Assembly (NCBI GenBank): GCA_961205875.1
Contig: OY540810.1
Coordinates: 15,624,001-15,688,000, forward strand
Length of the DNA: 64,000 nt
Direction: 5' to 3'
DNA from: Sialis fuliginosa
Taxonomy: Eukaryota > Arthropoda > Insecta > Megaloptera > Sialidae
Shown: positions 21,758 through 34,389 of the stretch, in pieces
Layout: every line of letters begins with the position of its first letter
How positions within the stretch are numbered: the first letter of the stretch is position 1
Made by a program: the position numbers and the translations under genes
Notes under the pieces: model-generated
Seen by the model: only the letters and a program-made list of their open reading frames with translations
What the model was told of the DNA's origin: nothing
The model's database searches: none

Positions 21758-22840
21758 GTGTGTTCTACACTCGTCCTAAAAAAAAAATCGTGTGAAAATT
21801 ATTAAAATGAGCATTATATATTAAATTTCTTCAGTAACCCACTTATAAGTTTAATTTTCTGAAAGAGAACATTACAGTCTCCATATTTAATTAGTTTAAT
21901 ATCGATTGGTTTTAATTATCTGTTATAAAAATATAAATAAAGTTCAATTTGTCGATTTCATCCCATTTTTAAGTGACTACAACACACTACAGGTCGCAAA
22001 ACATAATAAATCAACAGCGATCCTTTTGAATTCACTCTATTTACTATAAAAATAGAACCTTATTAAAAGTTAGCTAAATAGGATAACTAGAAGTAAGGAA
22101 ATTTGCATTTAATGTAAAGAATTCATTCATTGTTGGCATTTTTTTTTTATTAGTGTTTGTTGAATATCAATATTATTTGATTAAGAAAAATTATAATTGC
22201 AGGATTAACTTAAGATAAATGTATTATTATTTGTGAAATATTTCATTTCAATTTTTGTATTTAGGAAAATGTTTATACTTTTGTAACAGATCGATTTAAG
22301 AAAATTATAGTTATATATGTATATCAAAATGAAGTTGTCATGAAATAAAATCTTAAATCAAAATGTACTTTTATTTTTGTGAAAATAAACATTTTGTAAA
22401 TATTGTATATTATGCTTAATGGTTTGGACTATTTATTTATTTTATATTTACAATATTAGTTGTCATTATTTTTGGAAACTTAACCCTACCTATTTTTGTT
22501 TTATTCAAACTAATTGATATTTTTCATACCATATTTAATTGAAAAATACAATCTTATCAATTGTTATGTTATTTATGTTTCCATCGACATTTTTTTTTCA
22601 AAATCTCATTTTCTAAATATTTCACATAATATAAAAATGAACAAATTTTTAACTTCCGGTATATAAACATTAATTAAGAGTAGATAGTTGATTTCTCATC
22701 TTACAAACTAAAATACAGAAATATAAAAACGAAAGAGAATATGACGACTTAATGATCAACTATATACAAAAACAATTGCACCATTAAATAAATTCCTGTT
22801 CAAAATATTCCAGCTTTTAGTTTATCAACAACGACTATAG
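21758..22840. other. AT-rich spacer
   Basis: Nothing recognised; very low GC content. Confidence 0.4.
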
Positions 22841-23070
22841 TGACTCGAGGATGATCGTTGCAGGTTTACGGGGTTGGGGGGTTGAGGGGGGGGGGGGGCT
22901 TTCATGTGCACCGACAAAAAGCATTCAGGGGTTTATAGATGGCCCGGAAATCATTTTTCATAGGTGGTTCAGATACGGTCTGGTTTTGTCATCGCGATAT
23001 ATTGATTCCGTACGCCGGTATCGAGTTTCCCTTTCTTGCGGAAAATCGATTCCGAATAGACGTTGTGAAA
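22841..23070. other. GC-richer island with G-run
   Basis: A G-run (about 22884-22898) is followed by complex sequence including ATCGCGATATATTGATTCCG and GTACGCCGGTATCGAG. A 95-codon frame covers it (22851-23138, +), but its start lies in the G-run region and no splice sites support it. A regulatory block or repeat end are alternatives. Confidence 0.25.
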
Positions 23071-24332
23071 AATGTTTATTATTTAAAATATTCTATTTTG
23101 TACATACTGAAATGATGTATAGGTATATTATTATTTAATACAGTAAAATCAGCAATAAAATTCCCTTAATAAGGAAAAATGGGAAGATTATAAAATTCTG
23201 AAATGGTTTTAAAAATATTTAATCTTTAAGAAGCGGTATTTTGGTATCGGAGTACAAGGGTTACAAGAAGGACAGGGCTTATGGGTTAATAAATAATATT
23301 CATTGCAACTTTTTCCTATAACATGTTTTTATTATTTTCACCGTTTCAAAAATAATTCAAAAATTTACAAGAGTGAAAACCGTTTCTATGGTAATTTAGT
23401 AATGTATTAATTATAGTAGAGGTACAAAAACCTTAAGTTTAAAATTTTTATATTTGTAAGTTTTTAAATCCGAACTTCGTATTTTTCAAAATTAAATTCT
23501 AAATATAATATATTTTCCAGTAAAAGTATTTTTGTTTCTGTGTATAAGTTGCATCCTTCATTTCTGAAACCACATGAAACTATTGGATTTAGCTCGATAT
23601 ATGGAGATAAGGGTAAATGTGGGTCATTGATATTGGTATGACCCAGTTTTTCAGTAAAGTTAAAAATATCAGCCTTCTTTTCAATAAATAATTAGGCGAA
23701 TGTATAATCTCAAGATGTATTTCAATTTTTCAATTGTTAAACAATTTGTTTTATATATTTTTTATAAATTAATATAAAAAAAAAAATATAATTATAAAGT
23801 TTCTTCGATATGGCGAAGAAGCAAAAATGTTTATAAATATGTTATTTTCTATTAATTTATGTCCTATTCATTTTTTAAATGTACTTTTTGAAATGTATAC
23901 TCTAATTACAGAATGATACATTATAGAAAAGGATAAACATGATATTATTTATTTATAATTTAATATATACTATATCTGATACGCGTGTACAAAATGTACC
24001 TACATGTATTACAAAATGAGAAACAAAATAAATGTTCTATTTCATAACGAAAAATGTAAACTTAAAGATCCTAATTTGTAAAATTAAGCATATATGTACT
24101 TGTACATATACACTGGCCAAATCTGCATATTTTTTTATAGATATAATTAATTTTTATTCATTTTTTCGGATTTTTTTAGATAAAATAAATTTTGTACATT
24201 ATTAAATTATCGAAACGGTTGATAGCAGAGAAACCTGTTTTAAATAAAAGTTGTAGAACATACCATTACCTAATATTGATGTCCTTATAATTTTTTCGAT
24301 ACAAATAACCATTTTCTAGATATTCATTTCGG
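23071..24332. other. AT-rich spacer
   Basis: Includes the isolated repeat A end CTTCGATATGGCGAAGAAG at 23804. No gene. Confidence 0.4.
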
Positions 24333-24334
24333 TA

Positions 24335-24558
24335 CACGGGTAGAAAAGTTGACTTATTGTTAGACCAAGAAAACCTTCTTTTATGTATAACGAAAACAAT
24401 ATTTTCTTAGTCCTGAAAATTATTGTTTCTCTTTAAAGCAGTGTTATCGGACAAAAACAATATACTTGGATTAAGAAAATATTTTTATATTAAGAAAATA
24501 TTGTTTTCATTATATATAAAACAAGATTCTCTTGACCCAAGTCACTTTTCTACCTGTG
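24335..24558. mobile_element. 224 bp MITE with TA duplication
   Basis: TA|CACGGGTAGAAAAGTTGAC at the left and GTCACTTTTCTACCTGTG|TA at the right give inverted ends of about 19 bp. The interior has further inverse pairs (ACGAAAACAATATTTTCTTA / AAGAAAATATTGTTTTCATT). Non-coding; Tc1/mariner-type target. Confidence 0.75.
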
Positions 24559-24639
24559 TACAATGTATAAAATAAAAATCTTAGAGAGGTCACAACAATG
24601 CTTTATTATTATTTTAATCGAACGTTAAAATAAAAACAT

Positions 24640-24960
24640 CCACACCTCTGTGAAGAAAACAAAGTATGTACTGCTCTCACGTCAACTGACCCGACCATTC
24701 TCTGTCTACGTCAACGCCCATCCCCTTTAACCGTCCAATGTATACGCGCCACAAACTGATGTAAATATTGATACACCGGGTCGCTTTGATATTCACGGCG
24801 GGTAAAATTTTACAGCTCTCAATTTGTGTATTTGTGTGAAAAAAGCAAATTGGTGGAAAAAGGAATCAAGTGATTTTACTTAAAGTATATATATTTGGGT
24901 CCCTTTTTCTTGAATAATATTTCGTAATTTGATTTCCGGATATCCGCCCACGGACAAGTA
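24640..24960. promoter_or_regulatory. Apparently single-copy, GC-richer block
   Basis: Complex sequence without frames or repeats, including CTCACGTCAACTGACCCGAC, ACTGATGTAAATATTGATAC (forkhead-like core) and CACCGGGTCGCTTTGAT. Candidate regulatory DNA on composition alone. Confidence 0.2.
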
Positions 24961-25167
24961 TGCACGATAATGTTCAAGACACTTTAAGGTAAAGATAAAA
25001 GAATCAGAAGCGTGATAATTTATTTATAGTTGACGATTTTAATACGATATATTAATATTGTATGTATGTATTTGAAAACGGTCTTATAACTGTATGATGT
25101 TGAATCTTCTCAATATTTAAATTTATTTTAATTATTTTTTAAACAGCGTGAACTAGAAATATTTCGG

Positions 25168-25600
25168 GCAAGACATACACGGGTGTATACCATAAGAGTT
25201 CCGAGTACGTAATACGTGAACTGTTTGTAACCACAGATGTATTTTTGAGTTAGAAAATAATATAAAAATATGGTCATATTCTACTAAATGAGATCTACAT
25301 TTTGACACCCCACATGCCTAAATATGAAAATAAAACAAAAAATTTTATGACGTCCTTTCCTATTATTCCAAAATTTTAAATTATATTGTTGACTTTAGTA
25401 TTTAGATATCGTTGGTAGTCCCATCAAAGCCTCGTTACCAATTTTTTCAGATTTTTTGAGCCAGTAGTTACCGAGTTAGAGGGAGGGCGGACAAAATAAA
25501 ATACTGCTTTTAGCCCCCTAAAGGCGCCATTTTTGAGTTAGAATAAAAATATCGCCATATTCTACTAATTGAGATCTACATTTCGAAGCCCCACATTTTT
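25168..25600 (+). repeat. Dispersed repeat family C, copy 2
   Basis: Same landmark order as 7940-8300. The GAGATCTACATTT module appears twice (about 25290 and 25570), about 280 bp apart, as in the reversed copy at 43290-43760. This suggests the unit is itself tandem or was longer originally. Confidence 0.75.
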
Positions 25601-26261
25601 AAGTTACTATTTAATAAATTTAAATTAAAGTACCCACACAATACCCACAAATATTTAGGGATCAGTACCCAAAAATAGTCAAGTTGAGAGTACAAGACCT
25701 AAATATTTTTTTGTGGACCTGAGTAATTTAGATACTATATAAGTTTTAAGATAACAGAATTAAATATCGGTATGGAGAACCATACATGACTTCCATGTTC
25801 TTTCTATCTTGTTAAATAATTTTTAAATATACATTTTTTTTAAATATTTTATTTATATAACCTACTACTATGAATATACATATCGTAATACATTAAAAAA
25901 CATAAATACTTACAACGGTTATAGCTCTTTTTGCCATTTGTATATAAATATTAGTTTTCTAATGTCAAAAACATAATTCACATTCGTAAAAAAACTAATT
26001 TGACAATTTGAATTTAGTTGCATTTGTTTCCAAGGCAACATGAATTAATGACATAATATTAGTATTTAAAATTCAAATTTTAAGTGTGTTTTCCATCCCT
26101 TTAATGGCTGTTTAGGCACGTACAAATAATAAATGTCCCTTAGATTCAATTGAACTGCAAATGTACCAAATCTCATCAAAATTAGTGAGATAATCCTCGC
26201 AATATTCACTTTTTAGACGAAAAAAGTTACAAAATTTCGAATATTTCCAAAACCCCTAATC
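25601..26261. other. AT-rich spacer
   Basis: ACCCACACAATACCCACAAA near 25632 is a small internal repeat. Nothing else recognised. Confidence 0.35.
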
Positions 26262-26523
26262 CGATTAGCACCAAAATCAATAGGTCTGGAGTACTTACTG
26301 AGACAAACATTTTCCCCAAAAATAATTCAGATCGGTGCATTTTACAGTAGTTATCGTGAACGAAAGAAAATTCTACATCCACACAGACACACGCGCAGCC
26401 GTCATGCGGAAATTAACTTTTTTTTAAGTTTTGAAGTTAGTACAATCAGAATTTGTCATTTTCTCGGATATGATTTTTCGATGGTATTACAATACTTCCA
26501 TTTCTTTCAGAACATGGAAGTGA
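26262..26523 (+). repeat. Dispersed repeat family D, copy 2
   Basis: Most complete copy: GGTCTGGAGTACTTACTGAG, CAGATCGGTGCATTTTACAG, CACACGCGCAGCCGTCATG, and the end TACTTCCATTTCTTTCAGAA CATGGAAGT forming the family hairpin. Confidence 0.75.
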
Positions 26524-26763
26524 AAGTGGATTAGAAACGACTCAATCGTTTCTAAAATTAATAATATTAAACTACATAAAAAATATGAACATAAGAAAAA
26601 ACCAACTAAAACCGAGTAAAATAACACCCGATCTCAACAAAAACAATTTTAAAGTATCTAGAAACAATTGTACGTTTATAAGAAATGGTATACAATAAAT
26701 ACAACACAAAATTACACCGAACTTTATACAAAATACAAACACGTCGAATGTGGAATTGAACAC

Positions 26764-26793
26764 TACATACATACATACATACATACATACATG
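26764..26793. repeat. (ACAT)n microsatellite
   Basis: About seven tetranucleotide units. The long frames crossing it (26572-26814, 26606-27016) owe their His/Tyr or Met/Tyr repeats to this array. Confidence 0.9.
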
Positions 26794-26994
26794 CATGAAT
26801 GCAAACATGAACAACGCCGAGCGCGACCAGTATGTAGATATTCAGTTTACAAATATACACAGTAGATGAAATTTCATTCAATAAGCAAGAAGAGTATCCT
26901 TCACTTGAAGACATGCTAACATTGTTGATAAACGATGACTTGTATGCTTGACAGTGGCGTAACGAATTAAAAATATATATTATACAAGTGGATC

Positions 26995-27150
26995 TTGGAT
27001 TCTGGGTATAAGCCACATCCGTTTAATCATTATATTGCAGTGGATATCTTCAGGACTCTATTGAAAGATTATTACATATGTCCACTGCAATTTGCGATGA
27101 AATGTTGGCAGATAGAACGACCAAAACAACGCGATTCCAAGTTCTATATA
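26995..27150 (+). repeat. Family H hairpin repeat, copy 2
   Basis: Starts GGATCTTGGATTCTGGG and carries ATTGCAGTGGATATCTTCAG, mirrored by ATGTCCACTGCAATTTGCG. It relates to 15178-15317 but has a less perfect central stem. Confidence 0.5.
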
Positions 27151-27224
27151 TAATTATAATTCATCCAGAAATAAAATACCAATATTAAATATAGCGAGTC
27201 TCGTTTCGAATTTTACAACTGACT

Positions 27225-27415
27225 AATAGGTCTGAAGTACTCACTGAGACAAACATATTCCCAAAAAATAATAATTCAAATCAGTGCATTTTTACAGTAG
27301 TTATCGTGAACGAAAGAAAAGTCTACAACTACATAGACACACGCACAGCCGCCGTCTGGACACGATTTTTCGACGGTATTACAATACTTCCATTTCCTTC
27401 GGAACATGGAAGTAC
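27225..27415 (+). repeat. Dispersed repeat family D, copy 3
   Basis: GGTCTGAAGTACTCACTGAG to CTTCGGAACATGGAAGT, with an internal deletion relative to copy 2 after ACGCACAGCCGCC. Confidence 0.75.
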
Positions 27416-28039
27416 AAATAAATTACTGCATGATTTTTTTCAAATGTGAGATTTTATAAATGTAGAAATATCCATTTTGAACTTCCCTAAATAAATTCTG
27501 ACTATTTTCTCCATGTCAGCAAACACTGTAACTCAAAAACGACAAAACAAAGAATGGTAAAATTTTATAATAATTTTGATAAATATGCCTGGGATAAAAA
27601 ATTCTATTTTTAAAAACAATCTTACATCCAAAAACAGATGTACATTAAAAAAAATATTTTAGGTAAAATTTGTGAATGTCCCTTTCATTTTTCCATAACT
27701 CCAACGATTTAACAAAACAAATATTTTTATATGTACCTATATATTTTCAATTTAAAAAATTTAAGGATGGTGTGATTTATGTACAATTAATTATATAATA
27801 TTTTTGATGAATTAGCACTTCCATTCCCCTAAAAAATATTTTAAATTATATCTTTAGTTTTTTTTTAAATTACATATGAAACGGTTCATAATAGAAAGAA
27901 TGTCTATACTTTATATCCCATTTATTTTTTTCTATCTCTTATCAATTAGCTAGAAATATTTATTTTATATAATTTAATAGACGTACACTGTATTCATATA
28001 AGAAAGTCCTATTGCAGCTTTTTCAAAAACCATACAGTT
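27416..28039. other. AT-rich spacer
   Basis: Nothing recognised. Confidence 0.4.
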
Positions 28040-28330
28040 ACGCCTCTGCGATGGCTAAATGTAAGCGATGGGCAGGGGGTATAACAGCAGTAGATGCATG
28101 CATATTTTCTTTAAATGGTTAAAGCGATGGAGCGCTCGGCGTATCCCGACGGGGTTCTCCGGATGGGCTGAGATGAACAGGTAAATGCATGGTTATCAAC
28201 AAACAGGTACATTACCTGTCAGACATTCAATTGAAACGGCTTCTCTTCCGTTATTACTTTATCCATCTGCTTGTCTGCGATGCCGGTAATGATCCCATAT
28301 TGGAGGTCACAGTGTATGGAATATATATAA
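28040..28330. promoter_or_regulatory. Apparently single-copy, GC-richer block
   Basis: Complex and non-repetitive: ATGGAGCGCTCGGCGTATCC, GGATGGGCTGAGATGAAC, CCTGTCAGACATTCAATTG, CTGCTTGTCTGCGATGCC. It has no open frame on either strand. Regulatory DNA is a possibility. Confidence 0.2.
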
Positions 28331-28854
28331 AAATGCATCCATAACAAAAAACATCAATCACGTATAGAAATTGTGTGTTTGTATAAAGAAAGAACTATAG
28401 GTACTTACCTACCTACTCCAGACTTCAAAATTTCATATATTACTCGATTTTTATGAACATTTATATAATTGATAAAAAAATTCTGTAGTTGTTTTGTATT
28501 TTTATTTTAATAGAAGAATATTTTACCTGAAATTCATTTGTTATATACAGGGTGTCCCATAAACATACCGACAAATTTTCAGGAGTTGTCGAGGACATTA
28601 AAATAATCGTTTTTTGTTAATAACCTCATGTCCACAAAAGTGTCGTTTTAGTAGTGGAGTAATAGAAAAGAACCCGCACAAAAGCAATGAATTTTGCCTT
28701 TTGTTTGAAATTTTTTGTGGAAATGATAGATAATGCAAAGAATAAAATAGGTTTGAATTAGTCAATGAATACAAAGGAATTTGTTGACATATTTTAGTTA
28801 GGCACTTTTTTATAAAATTAATAAATGTTATAAAAAAAATTATAAAAAAATATT

Positions 28855-29175
28855 TCTTATTGCTTCCTCGCAATATCGAAGATACGAGAAGCTATGTGAT
28901 CGTTTCAGATTGAGACAAAAAAAAAGTTCTCCAATTTCAAAATTTTAAATTTATTTATCCGTTTCACGTCAAGACAAACACTTTTCGTTCCGTGTCTGTC
29001 TGTCTGTCCGTGTGTCCGTCCGTCCGTCCGTCTGTCCCCTGAATCCTTGTCACACGCATAACTCATGAACCACTGAACCGATATTATTGAAACTTGGTCG
29101 GATGGTTGGGTTTGGTTTGAGGACGGTCCCATTTCAAAATCATCAAAATCGTGTGTAAGGGGGAGGGGTGACACC
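28855..29175 (-). repeat. Dispersed repeat family A, copy 3 (nested)
   Basis: Begins with TATTGCTTCCTCGCAATATC then GAAGATACGAGAAGC and runs to GTGTGTAAGGGGGAGGGGTG. It includes an expanded GTCTGTCTGTCCGTGTG array. The frame at 28905-29174 is a translation of it. Confidence 0.75.
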
Positions 29176-29380
29176 CCAAAATATTTATTTTTTCAAGATA
29201 TCTCAAGAACGACACATGTTACGAGAAAATTTTATAGAATATTTTTTGTAGAGAATTAAATTTCCTATAATATGGGTCTACTACGTTTGTTGTAAAATAT
29301 TCCCTTACAAAGATTTATCTAAATTAATTTTAAAAATTCGTGTTTTGTTTTTCTAAATTGATATTTGATTGGATATATTA

Positions 29381-29460
29381 AGTGTCATTTTGACGTTTTA
29401 AATGTCACTTTGGCGTTTTAAATGTCACTTTGACGTTTTAAATGTCATTTTGACATTTGC
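29381..29460. repeat. 20 bp tandem array, four units
   Basis: Four successive 20-mers of the form ARTGTCAYTTTGRCGTTTTA, the last diverged at its end. Confidence 0.9.
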
Positions 29461-29814
29461 ATAAATTTAGATTTAGATTGAAATTGTCAAAAAATTAAAA
29501 ATACCTATATGAAAAAATATTCAGGTGCGTTTTAAGAAAAAATTCGAACTAAAATTTTTTAGTAAAATTTGTATAAAAATTAAATGGTTAACCAATGCCA
29601 GGCAATTTATCTGAACACTATCGGTTTTAGTGAATTTAGCACGAGGAAGCACTGTGCATTTACTTGGCAGATGTTTTTTTCCTTTTGATCCTTTAGGACA
29701 GGAGATAAACTTTAAAATAGAATGTTTGGGTGCGCCCTGGAGAAATTATGGATTTTCGTAGGTTGTGCCCAATATAACTTTTGATCAGCATACTTTGAAC
29801 TGTCATTTTCTCAA

Positions 29815-30058
29815 CCCAAGTAGGAAATTACAAAGGGACCACGGTTGGCCCAGGCTTGCGCCAATGCTAACCAACACTGGGCCAAGATACAAATGAAAAC
29901 TTCGTTTTAGACTCGGTCCAGGCTTGTTGACCAAGACAAGAATAGGTGACACGAAGCTCGGTATCTAAAGGTTGGCCTAAACTGGGACCAATATTGAAAA
30001 AACAACACTGGCAACCCAATATTGGACCCACCGTCAAGGCTGACATTTCCTACATGGG
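29815..30058. mobile_element. Nested MITE with CCCANGTAGGAAAT ends
   Basis: CCCAAGTAGGAAATTACA at the left and ACATTTCCTACATGGG at the right are inverted. The GC-rich interior has its own inverse pairs (AACCAACACTGGGCC / GGCAACCCAATATTGG). The frames at 29907-30095 and 29946-30134 are products of this element. Confidence 0.65.
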
Positions 30059-30194
30059 AAGTTACAAAAAATTTCAACCAAAAGGCAAAATCCATTGCTT
30101 TTGTGCTGGGTCCTTTCTTTTGCTCTACTGCTAAAACGGCTTGCTTTAATATTTTAATGTTTTCAACAACTCCTGAAAAATACGGGACAGCCTG

Positions 30195-32307
30195 TATATA
30201 GTTGCGTTCTAAATTAATTTTTAAGAAGGTAGATGGTCCGAACTTTGTAGTTACGCTCCTGATGTATCATCAACAATATTTCAATAATGGATATAAACGA
30301 TGCTTTACCCCCTCACCCACATCCACACATAGACTACAATGAAATGAATGAGTACCAGGATGTATGTATTCACGTTATGCAGAATTTATATTATATATGT
30401 ATCATAGGTGCAGCAAATTTCAAATGCATACACACAGATATATAGATACCCCATGCAAAAACACATGCTTCTTGAATTGATTTATTGTGTAAGAGTGTCT
30501 TTTAGATTTCCATATTCATGAAAAGCTTTTCTTATGCAAACAGCCAGATTATAAAATATTTATATTTCTATTGTACACGTATTACAAAGGAGGAAATATG
30601 TGCGAAATTTCTTGGCAAACATTCATATATTTATTTATGTTTATATATGTACTAATTCGTGAAGAAAATCAAAAAGAAAATCATCAATATTGAGAAAAAC
30701 ATCTGCCAAAATGTTTGAATTCAGCAAAGGGAGTTTATTAACGGAGAATTTTAATAAACTACTGTCCAGTATTATAAAGGAGCTAACAAAAGGCTACATT
30801 CGGGCGTAACCATGAGAACTGTGTCATTGATTCAATTTAGATTAGCAAATTAGCTACAAATTTAGTTCCCAAAAATAAAACAGCCAAATATATGCAAAGG
30901 CCGATTTTGCATGCTTACCCGGCTATAGCCTTTATAAACTAACAAGCACTTTCAACGGGGTATTAATTATGTGATACTATCTATGGATTTGTTTTAGAAT
31001 CAGTAATACTTTGACTTATAATAACATGTTGGTGACTCCAACCGCACGAGATAATTTTCATAATATCACCACTGTTTTAATACCATAGGTGTTTACTAAC
31101 CGCACGTGCGAGAAACTTGTCAAATACTTCTTGATACATCAAGGGAATTGTCATATAGATTTGATACCCCATTTGAAAGCGCTTGTTAGCTAACAAATTT
31201 TGTTAGCTGCTTTATAACACCGGACATAAATAAATTGAATTTTGAAATTGGGTGAAGTGGGGTAAATGGAACTCCAGGATAAAAGTAATAACGGTCTATT
31301 ATTTTTTTCTGTGTAATCGAAGCAGTTTGCCATATCTTAAAGGCTTTTAATATTATATTTACTATATACCTACTAACCAGGTCATATCTCATAAGTTCCT
31401 ATTTGATTTCAATAAAATTGTGAATGCTATTTCTAATACCCCTAGTGCTCTTGAATATAATTCACTAGGAAATGGTACTCCAATATATTTATTTATTTGT
31501 TTGTTTATGTTTGTTTTGATGATGTATATGAGGTTTTCTATACTATAATTGGCCGATGTGCAAATAAATTATTAGAATAATTATTATTATTGACATATTA
31601 GCGTCGAATCACTGTGGTAAATGTAATACACTATCATTAGTAAGAGTTAAGTTACAGTTTACTTAAATCAAAAAATAGAATAAAATTGTCTATGTAAATA
31701 ATGAAAGTTTAATGTTAATGTAACATAGAGTAGATGTGTTCCTTTTATTTTTAAGGACCGGAAACAAATAAGTACTCTTGTCATTTTTTTCTGATGAAAA
31801 TAGTTAATTATCAAAAATGTATATTATATAAATATTATTTAATATGTATTGTTTACTTTTGGAATGAGTTCATTTCACAAAATAAATATTTACTGCTAAA
31901 ATAACGTTTTAAAGAATACAATATTCAAATATTAATAAAATCTAAAAACATACTCATCCTCATAATGTTTAATAATGTTGAAATTGTACCGTACATATTA
32001 AGGCCAGAACAGTACTTCGAACAAAAAGTGCACGAGGCGTTAGCTGGTACCTCGTGAGGCCCTTATCATATCTATCTTTTTAGATATTATTTTTCGTATT
32101 GAAGAAAAATGGGTTTCGGTTAAAATTATTATTATTATAGTAGCTTGAGTCAACAAAGAATTGATAATAGTGTACCTTAATACCATTAATGTTATTTACT
32201 ACTATATGGGATAGACTTATTGCAGAATTAGATCAACGAACTAAAATAAAAAAACTTATCATCCGAAGGCTGAGGAAATGGAAGTATCAACTGATTTTTA
32301 TAGAAAA
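30195..32307. other. AT-rich spacer
   Basis: The block near 31147-31230 recurs near 18030-18115. TGCATGCTTACCCGGCTATA at about 30908 recurs near 62162. No gene or complete element was recognised. Confidence 0.35.
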
Positions 32308-32900
32308 CTAGCTGTGTGTGATTTTTGAAAAATATAGTTGAATTAATTTAGTACAAACACGATTAGTTATCAACAACACCTAAATTACCTAACAAAAACG
32401 AATTAGAACAAAAAGTACAAATAATTTTTGTTCTGTTTAAGTCTAAAAGTTCATTATTGAAAACAAAATAAACAATTGACGATCAAAAGACAACGGCCGA
32501 GCCGAGCGAATAGTTCCCTCTGCCCCGCTACAACGCGGCATTTCTTTAGTTCGCGCGTTATTAATAATATGTTATCGTAAGTATATAAATTTATTTCAAG
32601 ATATTTCTTAAACTATACGACCAAACTGAATGCTGTAAAAAAATTAAAAATTTTCTTTGTAACATAAAAGCAGTGGGTTTAGCCAGCGTATTACAAAAGA
32701 GCTGGTGGCGAACTTTTTTGCGAGTTGATTTACTATTATCGTCACTGCTTATTGTTTATGTTACCTAACGTTATAAAATATATCCTATAAACTGGTCAGA
32801 GAGAACGTGAATTAAAAAAAAAAAACAAAAAAAAAACGTAAATCGGATAAGTAGTTCTCGAGTTATAAGTGCACTAACGGACAGATCAGACAGACAGAGA
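32308..32900 (-). mobile_element. Helitron family A, reversed copy
   Basis: Read on the minus strand it begins near A|TCTCTGTCTGTCTG, passes CGAGAACTACTTATCCGATT and TTGTCAATTGTT-like sequence, and ends at CTAG (32308-32311) followed by T. The terminal GC hairpin is gone and the sequence before CTAG differs, so the 3' end is decayed or replaced. Confidence 0.7.
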
Positions 32901-33472
32901 TATCACAGAAATCCGCTTCCACGAAAGATTTTCGTACGACTGTACAAAGGAACTGTTTGATGCACTTCAAGGAGAAAATGATACAGATATACGTATCAAA
33001 AATTAGATTAATATTAATAAAATTTTATTTTCAGGTATAATAGTAATATAATATAAGTTAATATATCGTTACTATAGTTAATATAATGAATAGCGTCCTA
33101 TGGCGAGTTCAGTGACCGCCAACATAATACATATATTTGACGTAATGTATTTATTTATTAATTTAAATAAAAATACAGCCCTCTTAAAAGGACTGTTTAG
33201 AAAACAGACAGACGTGAAAAGTACAAATTTACAAACTACAGATCTGTAAATTTTGATTTTTTCAAAATTCTCGAGAAAATTAGTCGTAACTTTTAAACGG
33301 GTGGTTGGATATGGTTTTAGTTGACAGATTTAAACTGAGCGTTTCAAAATTTATATAATGACATTTATAATACTTGAGAATTCGACAAACAATTTTGGTC
33401 AAAATTCGATGTTTTTTTCGATCTTCAGCAAAAAAACTTTTTTTTTAATTTAAAAGTATTATACATGTCATT
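32901..33472. other. AT-rich spacer
   Basis: No TIR partner was found. AAAAATTCTCGAGAAAATTAG-like short inverted words only. Confidence 0.3.
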
Positions 33473-33820
33473 TAGTCCAGTAACTTTATACATCACCGCA
33501 TGCGTTAAATCCGGTAGTTCTGATTTTTTGCAGACTTGTTTACGATGTTGGCCTAATGAATAATCCAAGTTTGTGACCTCGAGCGCCGAACGCAACTTTG
33601 TCAAAAATCGAAAAAACCGCGAAAAAATCGTTATTTTTTCAAATTTTGGCGATTATAACCCTAAAGGACTAGTTTTTGAAAAAACTTTTTTAGAACTTTT
33701 TTAAAGTAGATTAAATTTGCTACAATATGACACTAGAATTGTCTCTGTAGACCCAATAGTTTCCGAGATTAAGCCTTTCAAAGTTTATCATTTTTTTCGA
33801 ACTTCGCAATTTTTTGCAAT
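33473..33820. repeat. Left terminal inverted repeat
   Basis: 348 bp. It pairs with 35417-35775 over essentially its whole length with only scattered differences and small indels; the largest mismatch is near the outer end (about 33490-33500). Confidence 0.85.
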
Positions 33821-34016
33821 TCTGTCGTTCTGAATGAATTTTGACCCTGATTATACTATCGAAGCCCTGTACTTTTATGATGGGATGTTAAAAAAGAAAA
33901 TGAACGATGATGTTTAAGCTAAGTTACAAATAATGAAGTAAAAAAGATAAGTAAAACAAAAGTTAATAAGTTTATTTGTTAGGAAATTGAGTAATATTCA
34001 AAATCAAAAAATTAAA

Positions 34017-34318
34017 TTAATTTAGCCCTCTTGAAAGGTCCCGGTTGAGGTTCGTCCGTATCTGGACGTATTGGGATGGCATATCCCCATCAGGGGATGG
34101 TGATGAATTGTCGACGTCTTGTGCCCACAAGTCATCCTCCATTTCGACATCGGACAGATCGTCGCCTTCTGGGATATCTACTTCTGCAACATCAGGTATA
34201 TTGTCACAAGGTGTTGTGGGGCTGCATCTCTGGTCATCATTTTGGGGTTGAGGCCTTGTGGTGTGGATATCCACCCCCAGGAGAGAGGGTTCAGTGTGAC
34301 TCTCAACCACGCCTGTAC
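34017..34318 (-). pseudogene. 3' part of XPG-like transposon gene, frameshifted
   Basis: Exon b opens at 34318 after AAAG with VQAWLRVTLNPLSWGW, the segment that follows HSLRTY in relatives of this protein. The frame stops at about 34180 after APQHLVTIYLMLQK. In another frame 34017-34337 continues with a very acidic tail (DIPEGDDLSDVEMEDDLW). Related proteins, as I recall them, have a cysteine-rich segment before an acidic end. Here the cysteines are nearly all gone and the frame changes, so the gene is probably inactivated. Plus-strand frames over the same DNA are shadows. Confidence 0.6.
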
Positions 34319-34389
34319 CTTTAAGAAGATTGTACATGAGAATAGAAAATGATGAATGATATGTAACTGATGCAAGGACAAATTTTTAC

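Larger units (their letters stand above)
28548..30194. mobile_element. 1.65 kb TIR element with nested insertions
   Basis: TATA|CAGGGTGTCCCATAAACATA with TTTTCAGGAGTTGTCGAGG at the left is mirrored by CAACAACTCCTGAAAAATAC and GGGACAGCCTG|TATATA at the right. Arms are about 60 bp. Inside lie a reversed repeat A (28855-29175), a four-unit 20 bp tandem array (29381-29460) and a smaller MITE (29815-30058). There is no transposase frame. Its ends belong to the same CAGGGTG/TATA type as several others here. Confidence 0.75.

Noticed and set aside
22851-23138. 95-codon plus frame
   Set aside because: The Gly-rich start comes from the G-run and the end from AT-rich DNA.
26572-27016. Minus-strand frames of 80 and 136 codons
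   Set aside because: Their length depends on the (ACAT)n microsatellite and AT-rich DNA; no domain or splice support.
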